Source: CBDDBK01 sp965225715
Lineage (GTDB): Bacteria; Bacteroidota; Bacteroidia; Cytophagales; Flammeovirgaceae
DNA: 64,000 nt
NCBI GenBank assembly: GCA_965225715.1
Contig: CBDDBK010000002.1
Coordinates: 372,001-436,000 of the forward strand
Direction: 5' to 3'
The position numbers were made by a program, and so were the translations under genes. The notes under the pieces were generated by a model. The model had not been told where the DNA came from, did no database searches, and saw nothing but the letters and a program-made list of their open reading frames with translations. Below are positions 54,536 through 63,104 of the stretch, piece by piece; position 1 is the stretch's first letter, and each line of letters opens with the position of its first letter.

Positions 54536-55318
54536 TTAACAACTTAAAATCCCTTTAACCAATTTAATAAAAGTAGGTTTTACACGTGTCATGACTTCAA
54601 AAATTTCGCTATGACAAATAGGCTGTTCTAAAACACCTGCTGCCATGTTAGAAATATAAGAAATACCCAGTATTTTCATATTTAAACTAGCTGCTTTTAA
54701 GGCTTCAGGCACCGTAGACATACCCACTGCATCTGCTCCAAAATACCTTGCCATATTAATTTCGGCTGGGGTTTCATAAGTTGGACCATAATTAAATTGA
54801 TATATTCCTTTTTCTAAGTAAATATCTAATTTTTGAGCAACTTGCTGAGTTAATTTTATCCATTCATTGTTATATATTTCAGAAGAAGGGTAGTCAATGG
54901 CATTTTTAAATTTATTAAAAACAAAATTAATGTGGTCTTCAATAAGCATAAAACTCCCGACTTTAAAATTAATATTTACAGCACCTGCGGCATTAGTTAA
55001 GATAATTTTTTTTATCCCTAAAAGAGCAAGCACTTCTAAAGGATATGTAATCATTTCAAAATCATAACCTTCATAATAATGAAATCGACCTTGTAAAATT
55101 AAAACTTGCTGTCCTGATAAGTTGCCAATAACGATTTGTCCTGCATGTCCTTCTACGGTGGAAAGAGGAAAATTAGGAATATTTTTGTACGGAATGACAA
55201 TAGGATTTTTTATCTCTTTGCTTAAAACACCAAGCCCAGAACCTAAAACTAAGGCTGTTTGAATAGGGCTAGTTATATGATTTTGGATAAAATTAGCAGT
55301 AATTTTTTGCTTCCTCAT
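54536..55318 (-). CDS. punA: Purine nucleoside phosphorylase
   Basis: 260 residues. It cleaves purine nucleosides with phosphate to free base and ribose-1-phosphate. ALVLGSGLGVLSKEI holds the phosphate-binding GSGLG. VEGHAGQIVIG, LQGRFHYYEGYD and TNAAGAVN follow, with GPTYETPAEI and ADAVGMSTVPE near the purine site. These are the signatures of trimeric PNP (PunA/PNPase family 2). Length is slightly short but complete. The region upstream is occupied by two dispersed repeats, so its promoter must lie close to or inside copy F. Confidence 0.94.
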   Translation of the reverse strand: MRKQKITANFIQNHITSPIQTALVLGSGLGVLSKEIKNPIVIPYKNIPNFPLSTVEGHAGQIVIGNLSGQQVLILQGRFHYYEGYDFEMITYPLEVLALLGIKKIILTNAAGAVNINFKVGSFMLIEDHINFVFNKFKNAIDYPSSEIYNNEWIKLTQQVAQKLDIYLEKGIYQFNYGPTYETPAEINMARYFGADAVGMSTVPEALKAASLNMKILGISYISNMAAGVLEQPICHSEIFEVMTRVKPTFIKLVKGILSC

Positions 55319-55358
55319 AAGTCAAATTTGAATATCATTTTGATATTTTTAAGAATAT

Positions 55359-55439
55359 TTATAGCAAAGCTATTTTATTTTGCGAAACGTTAAGTTTCAA
55401 TACCAATAGGTTAGAATCCGAAAAACTCTCTTTTTCAAG
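55359..55439 (-). repeat. Dispersed intergenic repeat, copy F
   Basis: Read on the minus strand it starts CTTGAAAAAGAGAGTTTTTC and ends AAAATAGCTTTGCTATAA. It matches copy E (45354-45432) nearly base for base, in the opposite orientation. It starts 41 bases upstream of the punA start codon. Confidence 0.8.
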
Positions 55440-55493
55440 TAACCTGAGCATAATGGTAATAATGGGACAATTTTCCCATAGTTTCCCAATTAT

Positions 55494-55574
55494 GTCACTT
55501 GAAAAAAGGATTTTGATAGCTTTTAACTCATTGAATGAAAATAAATTTTTCTGAGATAATAATAGCATTACTAT
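55494..55574 (+). repeat. Dispersed intergenic repeat, copy C
   Basis: GTCACTTGAAAAAAGGATTT, TGATAGCTTTTAACTCATTG, then TTTTTCTGAGATAATAATAG and CATTACTATA. It is closest to copy A at 6491. It lies 55 bases from copy F and in the opposite orientation. Confidence 0.75.
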
Positions 55575-55701
55575 ATTTAAGAACCAATAAATTAAACATA
55601 TAAAATAAACATAAATATCTAACTATCAATTTTTTAATAAAAATTATCAAATTATTTATAAGAATTGTTAGAATTAATGAAGAAGTGGACTCAGTAATTT
55701 T

Positions 55702-56988
55702 TTAAAAAATTAATTGAATACTGAATTGCGCTGAAAGTTCGGTCTTCTCGTTTTGGATTGTATTTATTGTTTCATCAAAGGTATGGTACTCACCTTGAAG
55801 TTGAATTTTAAAAGCTTGTCCTTTAAAAAATTTAGATATACCAAAAATATAACTCTTTTCTTCAACTAATAAGGATTGAAGATTGGTATCAAATTCGGGT
55901 ATTAAACGCGTATATCTTAGGTCAAAAGACCAAAAGTTTGGTAAAGTATATCCTAGTTGAGCATTGAAGCCCATTCCTAAAACTAAAGATTCTGCAATAT
56001 CGCCTCTATATATTGGCGTCTGATTATTAGGATCTGGATCGGTAAATAAGCCAAACACTTCTGTTGCATAAGAGTTAACAAATTCAAGCCCAAGATTAAA
56101 ACCTTTATACTTAAATAGTAAATCGGCATATATTTTTTGATAATTAGGGTAAGCATCCCGAAAAGAACCATTAATATTTTGACTGTAAAACATGATATTC
56201 CCGTGGCCTTCACCTACCTTATCACTAGCACCTTGGTTAGAAGAAGCAGCTATACCAAGGGCAAGTTTGGGTTTTTTTTCTCTAATTAAATCGGCACCTA
56301 AGAAATTATTATCCGATGTAAAATTTCCAAAAGGCAGTATATCTAAACGACCTCCAAATTTAACTCCTCCGTAATCGAAACGATCGGTTGTTCCATTGCC
56401 AAAAGAGTTAATACCATCGCCAGAGGTGATCGAGATACTAGGTTTAAGAACAATTTGACCTAAATTCCATTTGCCATCAATAAATAACCCAAATTCTCTG
56501 CCTAGTCTCGAAAAACGTCTGCTTAGAAGACTACTTTGAGAAAATTGGAAATAATTTTGATGATTAATTAATTCTTTATTATTCGTATTCACTAATTTTT
56601 GACCTACGGTAATACTTAAATGCTTTTGCGCCACATCAAAAGCAGTCCAAGCCTCCAATAAAGACCAAGTTTCTATAAAATCAGCCAATATATAAAAACG
56701 GAATTTTTCTTTCTTCGCTGTTCCTTTAAACAAAAATTGTCCTCTACGCACATGAAAACCATGTTTGTTAGAAAGAAGTTTGCTAGTGTCACGGGTGTAA
56801 GAATAGGCAGTTTTAATATTGCCTCCAAGTCCAAAAGTATAATCTCCTGCGTTTAAAGATAAAATTAAGCCTTCGCCTAAACGAAATTGAGTGCTGTCTT
56901 GGGCTTGGCTAGAAAACCCAAAAGAAAACATTAAAAATACGATGAGATATGTCGAAGAAAATATATAATGAGGGGCTTGCTTTTTCAT
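55702..56988 (-). CDS. OprO/OprP-like outer-membrane porin
   Basis: 428 residues with a signal peptide ending at FSSQAQD. The mature protein is a beta barrel with the features of the phosphate-selective porin O/P family: HGFHVRRGQFLFKGTAKKEK near residue 78 and LADFIETWSLLEAW. LSITVGQKLVNTNNKE and SRRFSRLGREFGLFIDG follow. The final strand ends AQFSIQLIF with a terminal aromatic residue, as barrel proteins do. Substrate specificity (phosphate or other) cannot be inferred. It is 56 bases after the M14 peptidase gene, so the two may be co-transcribed. Confidence 0.85.
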   Translation of the reverse strand: MKKQAPHYIFSSTYLIVFLMFSFGFSSQAQDSTQFRLGEGLILSLNAGDYTFGLGGNIKTAYSYTRDTSKLLSNKHGFHVRRGQFLFKGTAKKEKFRFYILADFIETWSLLEAWTAFDVAQKHLSITVGQKLVNTNNKELINHQNYFQFSQSSLLSRRFSRLGREFGLFIDGKWNLGQIVLKPSISITSGDGINSFGNGTTDRFDYGGVKFGGRLDILPFGNFTSDNNFLGADLIREKKPKLALGIAASSNQGASDKVGEGHGNIMFYSQNINGSFRDAYPNYQKIYADLLFKYKGFNLGLEFVNSYATEVFGLFTDPDPNNQTPIYRGDIAESLVLGMGFNAQLGYTLPNFWSFDLRYTRLIPEFDTNLQSLLVEEKSYIFGISKFFKGQAFKIQLQGEYHTFDETINTIQNEKTELSAQFSIQLIF

Positions 56989-57044
56989 AAGTAATTTTTA
57001 TACTATTTATTTGACTATAAATTAATTATATATTGTATAGCACA

Positions 57045-58592
57045 TTATTCTATTTTTATTTTTTTCATATATCTATAGATAGGTATATCCTGTCCTTTTT
57101 TAGCATCTATAACTCTAAATCGTATGAAACTGTTTAGGTTTTCAGGTTCTAAAGCGGTAACGGCAAGATTGGCATTTTTTTGATTTAAGTAAACAATGTA
57201 AGTGCCTGATGGAAAGGTTTTACTAAGTTCAAAAGTTTCGCTAGTAATAATATTTTCATGAAAACCTTGAAAAACCTTAGCTCTTATCTCTTGGCTAATG
57301 ATACGGTAAGACTCAACATTTATTTTTTTACTTTTTTTTAAAACATCTACCTCGATACCCAGCACCCTTAAATTTTTAACTGCTTCTGTTTGTTCTGGAG
57401 AAAGAATATAGGCATAAGGTCTTTGGCGCGTTAACAAGGTTTTCATTTTAAGAGCATTTGCTACAATAAAAGTATCTTCTACTTTTTTGTTTTTGGCTAT
57501 ATCTATAAAAGGTATATTGAGCTTTTCTTCGAGTCTTTCAGCATTCACAACTACAGGTCTATTTGTCGTTAAAGTTGATGCGATCGCTTCTTCAATCCCT
57601 TTTTTTATAGCCTCTGCATTTTCATAAGCTGTTTTTAAGTAAGAAAGTGCTGTTAGGTAGGTGATATAAACACGTCGTTTAAAGGAAGTTCTGTTTAGTT
57701 TTATACCTCTAATTTCCATAAGTATAGAAATGGAATTAGCAAGTGCATAAGAAGTTGCACTGGACCGTGCGCTAGAAGCACCCATATTAAAATATAATTT
57801 TCCTTTATCACTTTGAGCAGAAATATAGTTATGATAATGATAACCTTCCTCATCCAAATCTTTTTGGGCATTGGCTATAAATAAGTTTTTGGTCAAGTCT
57901 CTAATTTTTGGTTCTATATTCAAATCGCCAGAAGATAAAAACATAAGGTCGAAATAGGTTGTATAACCATATTGACCTAAATCTCGAAAGGCCGCTCGAA
58001 AAGGATTAAATTCATGATAATCTAGTCCTATATGAGGTGAAAATTGCGTATAGGTACTTTTTAAAAAAAGGCTTTCTTTGATTTGAAGTTTAACTTGGTC
58101 TCGGTTTAAATCTAATCCATTTTTGGCATAGCGGTTTTGGCGTTCATAACCATCTACATTTGCCCGAGGTACTATGGCTATATATAGTTTATCTAAAAGA
58201 TAGCTTAATTTTGGATCACTAACTAGAGCCTGAAAAAGCATAAGCATCCCTTCAGAACTTGCTGGCTCATTGCCATGAAGACCACCTTGCAACCAAACTT
58301 TTACTTTTTCTGTGCTATCTCCTTTGTTTATGTAGATTATAGGTACTTCTTTTCTTTTTTGACTTCTACCCATAAATTCTAACCGGACAAAATCTTTATT
58401 AAAAGCCAAATTATTCATGAATTGCATCATTTTTTTATAGCTTGTAAACCCTAATTTTTTTTGAAAGGCAGGAGTATTAATTTGAATATTGGGATCCGAA
58501 AAAAATTTCTTAGTCAGTTTTTTTGGCTGTTGAGGAAAGCAAGAAAAAGATAGCACTAATCCTAAAAAAAATAAAACTATTTTTAATGACAT
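57045..58592 (-). CDS. M14-family zinc carboxypeptidase, secreted
   Basis: 515 residues with an N-terminal signal sequence (LFFLGLVLSFSCFPQ). The zinc ligands of M14 peptidases are His106 and Glu109 in GGLHGNEP, and the third His in LDYHEFNP. RANVDGYERQNRYA and NGLDLNRD contain the substrate-binding Asn/Arg. MEIRGI near residue 290 may supply the general base. Such enzymes remove C-terminal residues from peptides or cell-wall peptides. The long C-terminal part after about residue 330 resembles the extra domain of Bacteroidota M14 proteins. The target is unknown. Confidence 0.88.
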   Translation of the reverse strand: MSLKIVLFFLGLVLSFSCFPQQPKKLTKKFFSDPNIQINTPAFQKKLGFTSYKKMMQFMNNLAFNKDFVRLEFMGRSQKRKEVPIIYINKGDSTEKVKVWLQGGLHGNEPASSEGMLMLFQALVSDPKLSYLLDKLYIAIVPRANVDGYERQNRYAKNGLDLNRDQVKLQIKESLFLKSTYTQFSPHIGLDYHEFNPFRAAFRDLGQYGYTTYFDLMFLSSGDLNIEPKIRDLTKNLFIANAQKDLDEEGYHYHNYISAQSDKGKLYFNMGASSARSSATSYALANSISILMEIRGIKLNRTSFKRRVYITYLTALSYLKTAYENAEAIKKGIEEAIASTLTTNRPVVVNAERLEEKLNIPFIDIAKNKKVEDTFIVANALKMKTLLTRQRPYAYILSPEQTEAVKNLRVLGIEVDVLKKSKKINVESYRIISQEIRAKVFQGFHENIITSETFELSKTFPSGTYIVYLNQKNANLAVTALEPENLNSFIRFRVIDAKKGQDIPIYRYMKKIKIE

Positions 58593-58847
58593 ATAATATC
58601 ACGTAAATTTTAGAAATGTAATAGATGTAAGTACATAGATCAAATTTATTTTAGGTCTAAAAATAAAATTTTAAAGATACTTCTTTTTTTAAAAAAATAA
58701 TGACATAATAAATTAGGAATTTCTAAATTTAGAATTAATACCTTTAAATAGAATAGTTTATTTCTAACTATTCTATAAAGTCTAATCATTTTAAAATTTA
58801 ATTTTTATTTTTGCCCTAACTTTTGGAAAAATATATAATATAGTAAC

Positions 58848-58925
58848 GTCACTTGAGAAAAGGATTTTTAGATTTCCGACTCATTTGTTCGAAATAAAAC
58901 TTTTGTAAAAATAGCATTGCTATTT
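58848..58925 (+). repeat. Dispersed intergenic repeat, copy D
   Basis: GTCACTTGAGAAAAGGATTT, TTAGATTTCCGACTCATTTG, then TAAAAATAGCATTGCTATTT followed by T-rich sequence. The ATAGC-ATT-GCTAT hairpin plus T run looks like a terminator. It lies in the 599-base divergent spacer 58593-59191, which holds no gene. Confidence 0.7.
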
Positions 58926-59191
58926 TTATTTAATAGACAAGGAAAAAATTTTACTTCTAATTATGGTTAAGTTTTTGCTTTATAATAGTATAAGTTTATA
59001 GAATTTTTTTATTAAGAACTCTAAGTATTTTATTTTTAGCAATTTTATTATCATAAAGGTTATATAAACGTTATTAATAATAAATTAATTCTTATACTAT
59101 TTAATTATAAAAAATCTTGTATATCTATATTGTTAGCAAAGAAGTAGAAAAAAATCATGTTTTTATCAACTATTAACTATTTAATTAAAAA

Positions 59192-59971
59192 GTGAAGAAG
59201 AAATTAAATATAATAACAGTACTAATTATTTTGGCTGTTTTTTCATTAGAATCACAGGCACAATGGTTTCGTTTAGGTCTTTTGGGAGAATATAATCAAG
59301 GGCGAGTATTTTTTAATCCCAATCCACCTCAGCAATCCCATAATTTATATGGTGCTGGTGGTTTACTTCAATATGAAAATCAAAGCATCGATTTAACTGT
59401 AGAAAGTGGTTTAATATATAAGAAAAAAGGATGGATAGAGCCTGATAATTCTCTTAATCGTTTACCTGCTAATGAACTTGTTGTCTTTGATTATATAGAA
59501 ATACCTTTAAAATTTTATTGGATTTTGATTAAAAGTAAAAAAATTGATTTTTACACTAATATAGGAGGGTTTATAGGATATAGTTTTCGTAATACCATAA
59601 ACATAGACCCAACCCCTTCTCAAAATTTATCCTATGGCTGGGAAACCCATGTTGGATTAATTATCAAACCTAAAAAAATTGGTATTTTTCAGATTAAAGT
59701 TGGTGGTATTTTTCATTTTAGCAATTTTATAAACAAAAATATAGCCGATGCACCAAGCCTCTCCAGATATATAGCAACAAGCGCTCAAATAACTTACTAT
59801 GCCCCGTTTCAATTTTCTTTTACCAGTACCGAAATTGATAGAAGACGTAGCATTAGGCGAACTGTAAATAAATATCGCCCAGCAACACCTTATAATAAAA
59901 AGAGAGAGGAGCGAAAACGTAAACACAAACATAATCTTGGCATTCCAAAAGATCCCGATGAGGATTATTAA
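59192..59971 (+). CDS. Outer-membrane beta-barrel protein (PorT-like family)
   Basis: 259 residues. The start is GTG at 59192; an in-frame stop just upstream excludes others. A signal peptide ends at SLESQAQ. About eight strands with aromatic girdles follow (FRLGLLGEYNQG, GLLQYENQSIDLTVESGLIY, YGWETHVGLIIKPK), consistent with the outer-membrane barrel family that includes PorT. The C-terminus carries an unusual basic tail (NKKREERKRKHKHNL) after the last strand. The barrel is clear, but PorT itself cannot be claimed. Likely monocistronic. Confidence 0.7.
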   Translation: MKKKLNIITVLIILAVFSLESQAQWFRLGLLGEYNQGRVFFNPNPPQQSHNLYGAGGLLQYENQSIDLTVESGLIYKKKGWIEPDNSLNRLPANELVVFDYIEIPLKFYWILIKSKKIDFYTNIGGFIGYSFRNTINIDPTPSQNLSYGWETHVGLIIKPKKIGIFQIKVGGIFHFSNFINKNIADAPSLSRYIATSAQITYYAPFQFSFTSTEIDRRRSIRRTVNKYRPATPYNKKREERKRKHKHNLGIPKDPDEDY

Positions 59972-60021
59972 GATAGTTGTGATTAAAAATAAGAAGGAAA
60001 TATTTTCTCATTATCAAATTA

Positions 60022-61062
60022 TTACCTATTATATTCAATTTTAACTCTAAAGCGTTCATTTATAGCGCCTAATTTTTTACAAGCTGCTTCTGAAAGTTTT
60101 AAAATAACATCTTTTTGACCTGGTATGCTTTGTAGTTGCCCAATAACTTTAACCAGAATTTCGATGTTATTTTCCAAATTAATAACTTTAATCAAGGTCC
60201 CATGTTTTAGAGTTGCATGAAGAGCTAATAATTTTTTTGTATTATCGCCTGCTCCTCTACCTTTTATTGCTATCGCCAAACCTTCTTCGGATACATATTG
60301 AGGAATATGAGCGTTTGTTCGATCAGATTCTTCTCTACTATTTTTAGTTATCTCTTTTTTTCTTTCTGAATGACTAGAACTACTTAATTCCTCATAACCA
60401 ACAATTAAATTTTGACCTATATAAATCTGACGTGTTTTGCCTAAAGCATTCCATTTTATGAGACTATCTATTTCCACTTGGTACTTTAAAGCTATTCGAT
60501 ATAAATTTTCATCTTTTTTAACGGTATGTTGTTTAGGAATACGCGGTTTTTTGAACGCTTTTGGCTTATTATAAATCCAATTTTGATCAAATATTTCCTT
60601 ATTATTTTTAACTAATATTTCTGTACCTGCTTCTAAAATAGAAGTATTGATCGTATTGATCTTTCGAAATTCCGATATATCCATATCAAAACGCTTTGCA
60701 AGATCATAAATATTTTCCTCGACTTTAAGAGTATATTTAACAGGTTGATCTTCTGGTTTTTGAGTATTTATTTTTTGTTTAAATGTATAAGGGATTTTTA
60801 GAAAATAAGGGGTTTTTGTGCTACCTAAAGTTTTAATGTATGGATTGGCTTTCATAAGTTCTTGTTCGTCTAAACTAAAATATTGACTAAGCGTTTTGGC
60901 ATTTAGTTCAGATTTTACCAAATATAAAATATAATAAGTCCCATTCATGACTTTTATATCAACAGAATCTATAGTATCTAAACCAGCCTTTATTGTAAAA
61001 AAGTTGCCCAATATGTTAGCAAGCAAAAGAGGTAATAAAATAAAATACCGTATTATTTTCAT
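60022..61062 (-). CDS. LysM-repeat protein with RlpA-like double-psi barrel
   Basis: 346 residues with a signal sequence. Two clear LysM repeats (KYTLKVEENIYDLAKRFDMD near 115, QHTVKKDENLYRIALKYQVE near 183) and a weaker one before them bind peptidoglycan. A linker leads to an RlpA-like domain (about 255-343): LLALHATLKHGTLIKVINLE and LSEAACKKLGAI. The Asp of the RlpA NDRGP motif is replaced (VKVIGQ), so lytic transglycosylase activity is unlikely. It is probably a cell-wall binding or structural protein of the periplasm. Common in Bacteroidota with unknown role. Confidence 0.82.
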   Translation of the reverse strand: MKIIRYFILLPLLLANILGNFFTIKAGLDTIDSVDIKVMNGTYYILYLVKSELNAKTLSQYFSLDEQELMKANPYIKTLGSTKTPYFLKIPYTFKQKINTQKPEDQPVKYTLKVEENIYDLAKRFDMDISEFRKINTINTSILEAGTEILVKNNKEIFDQNWIYNKPKAFKKPRIPKQHTVKKDENLYRIALKYQVEIDSLIKWNALGKTRQIYIGQNLIVGYEELSSSSHSERKKEITKNSREESDRTNAHIPQYVSEEGLAIAIKGRGAGDNTKKLLALHATLKHGTLIKVINLENNIEILVKVIGQLQSIPGQKDVILKLSEAACKKLGAINERFRVKIEYNR

Positions 61063-61137
61063 GAGTATGTTTAATTTTTAAATATAAAAGATTTTTTTAA
61101 GTAAATTAGAATAGTACATTTGGGATTGAATAACCTT

Positions 61138-61220
61138 TATGCTATTTTTATCTTAGAAACATTCATTTTCACTATCAATGAGTTAAAATTCCTAAGAATC
61201 CAAAAATCCTTTTTCAAATG
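61138..61220 (-). repeat. Dispersed intergenic repeat, copy G
   Basis: Read on the minus strand: TTTGAAAAAGGATTTTTGGA, then GGAATTTTAACTCATTGATA, TTCTAAGATAAAAATAGCAT. It lies in the divergent spacer between the LysM gene and the restriction-modification locus. Confidence 0.7.
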
Positions 61221-61313
61221 GAGCGATTATATGCAGCGAAAAAGATAATTAAAATGTTCCAATTTTCCGCAATACTAAAGATATAATTTTTTTTTTTAAA
61301 ACTTTACATACTT

Positions 61314-63104
61314 ATGACTAGCAACAATATTAAACAAGAACTTTCAATTTTTGAGCAAAATATTGGAAAAGGTATAACTGGAAAGATAATCAGTTATAGC
61401 GAAAATAGAAAAAAAATTATTTATCATAACATTGCTCAAGAAAAAAAAGATTTTACCCGTTTGATTACGCCCGAAGAAAAAGTAAGAGCCAGTTTTTTTG
61501 TGGAACTCATTTTAAATTACGGCTATCCCGCTCATCTAATCAATTTAGAGGTTACAACACCCCATAGAACGCCAAAACTTTTTTCGGATATCGTCATTTT
61601 TTCCGATAAAGAGAATAAACAACCCTATATCGTTATTGAAGTTAAAAAAGATGGACTCAGCCAAGCTGAGGAAAACCAAGCTATTGAACAAACGCACAGC
61701 TATGCCGGAATTTTAAACGCCGAATATTGCTTACTCGTCTCAGGAACAACTAAAATAGCCTATGATTTAAGACATACTAAAACCTATGAACGCACTAAAA
61801 ATAAAATCTCCAGTATTCCCAAATACAAACAAAAAGAGCCTCCAAAATTTATCTTTGTCAAAAAAGAAAATGATTTGGAAAAACTGCATAAAGAAGACCT
61901 TATCAAAATTTTGAAAAAAAGCCACAACACAATATGGCAAGGCGGAAAAATAGACCCTACCAACGCCTTTGATGAAGTATCCAAACTCCTATTTTGTAAA
62001 ATCAAAGACGAAAAAGATACTCTAAATACCAAAGCCTATCAATTTCAAATCGGAACAGGTGAAGAAATAACCAAAGTCGTAGAACGGGTAAAAGCTATTT
62101 ATAAAAAAGCCCAAACTGAAGATGAAGAAGTCTTTAAAGAAGAAATAAAGCTAGAAAATGAAATTATTTACAGTATTGTAGAAAGCATTCAAAACGTAAA
62201 CTTTGTACATACCGATTTGGATACAAAGGGCGTAGCTTTTGAAATATTCATGGAAGATTTTTTTAAAGGTAAATTCGGTCAATTTTTTACCCCAAGAGAA
62301 GTTATTCGCTTTTGTGTCGACATGTTGGAACCTAAACATGACGATAAAATTATAGATACCAGCTGTGGAAGCGGTGGCTTTTTGCTCGCCTGCCTCGACG
62401 AAGTCAGACACTGGGCAGAGGATAATTTTGACGCCACAGAAGCCTATTCCAAATGGCATAATTTTGCCGAAAAAAACCTATACGGAATAGAAATAAATGA
62501 ACGTATCGCCCGAGTGTGTAAAATGAATATGATTATTCATGACGACGGACACACCAATATCATAGCCGCAGATGCCTTAGAAAATTTTGAAATCTACAAC
62601 AAACGGTTTCAGAAAGAAAAATTTGATAAGATTTTAACGAATCCCCCTTTTGGAGCTAAAATTAAAGCAAGCGAAAAAAAAGAAGGCTATTTAAAAAAAT
62701 TTCTGTTGGGAGAAAACAAAAAAACCCAAAAAACCGAAATTCTATTTATAGAACGCTGTGCCGATTTTTTAAAGCCGAATGGGGAAATAGCTATCGTTTT
62801 GCCCGACGGCATTTTGACCAATTCTTCCCTGCAATATGTTCGTGATTTTATTCTTGAAACCTTTCAACTCTTAGCCGTTGTTTCTTTGCCCCAGTTTGCA
62901 TTTAGTCATTTTGGTGCTGGCGTAAAAACCAGTCTCCTTTTTTTGAGAAAAAAAACCGAAGGCGAAGTTATCCCAAAAACCGAAAAAACCTTTATGGCTA
63001 TAGCCGAACGCATTGGATACGATGCCACCGGCCGAAAAGACCAACAAAATGATTTTAAACACATTTTAGAACAGTATAAAGCCTTCCGCCTGGGAAAGCT
63101 CTAA
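61314..63104 (+). CDS. Restriction-modification protein: N-terminal nuclease-like domain plus N6-adenine methylase
   Basis: 596 residues. The N-terminal part (1-170) looks like a PD-(D/E)xK nuclease related to the HsdR N-terminal domain: Asp92 in FSDIVIF and Glu109-x-Lys111 in IVIEVKKDG. The rest is an HsdM-type methylase. FFTPREVIRFCVDML precedes motif I DTSCGSGGFLLA (347-358). YGIEINERIARVCKMNM and motif IV NPPFG (442-446) follow. It ends FRLGKL at a TAA. The frame -1 to it continues as a specificity domain with no start codon, so a fused nuclease-methylase-specificity protein (type IIG or type I-like) is probably made by frameshifting. It would modify, and perhaps cut, a specific DNA sequence. 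Confidence 0.85.
   Translation: MTSNNIKQELSIFEQNIGKGITGKIISYSENRKKIIYHNIAQEKKDFTRLITPEEKVRASFFVELILNYGYPAHLINLEVTTPHRTPKLFSDIVIFSDKENKQPYIVIEVKKDGLSQAEENQAIEQTHSYAGILNAEYCLLVSGTTKIAYDLRHTKTYERTKNKISSIPKYKQKEPPKFIFVKKENDLEKLHKEDLIKILKKSHNTIWQGGKIDPTNAFDEVSKLLFCKIKDEKDTLNTKAYQFQIGTGEEITKVVERVKAIYKKAQTEDEEVFKEEIKLENEIIYSIVESIQNVNFVHTDLDTKGVAFEIFMEDFFKGKFGQFFTPREVIRFCVDMLEPKHDDKIIDTSCGSGGFLLACLDEVRHWAEDNFDATEAYSKWHNFAEKNLYGIEINERIARVCKMNMIIHDDGHTNIIAADALENFEIYNKRFQKEKFDKILTNPPFGAKIKASEKKEGYLKKFLLGENKKTQKTEILFIERCADFLKPNGEIAIVLPDGILTNSSLQYVRDFILETFQLLAVVSLPQFAFSHFGAGVKTSLLFLRKKTEGEVIPKTEKTFMAIAERIGYDATGRKDQQNDFKHILEQYKAFRLGKL

Noticed and set aside
55359..55568. 69-codon minus-strand frame upstream of punA
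   Set aside because: It lies across repeat copies F and C and has no protein-like features.
59657..60059. Two minus-strand frames opposite the beta-barrel gene and its 3' end
   Set aside because: Both overlap a clear plus-strand gene and have no motif.
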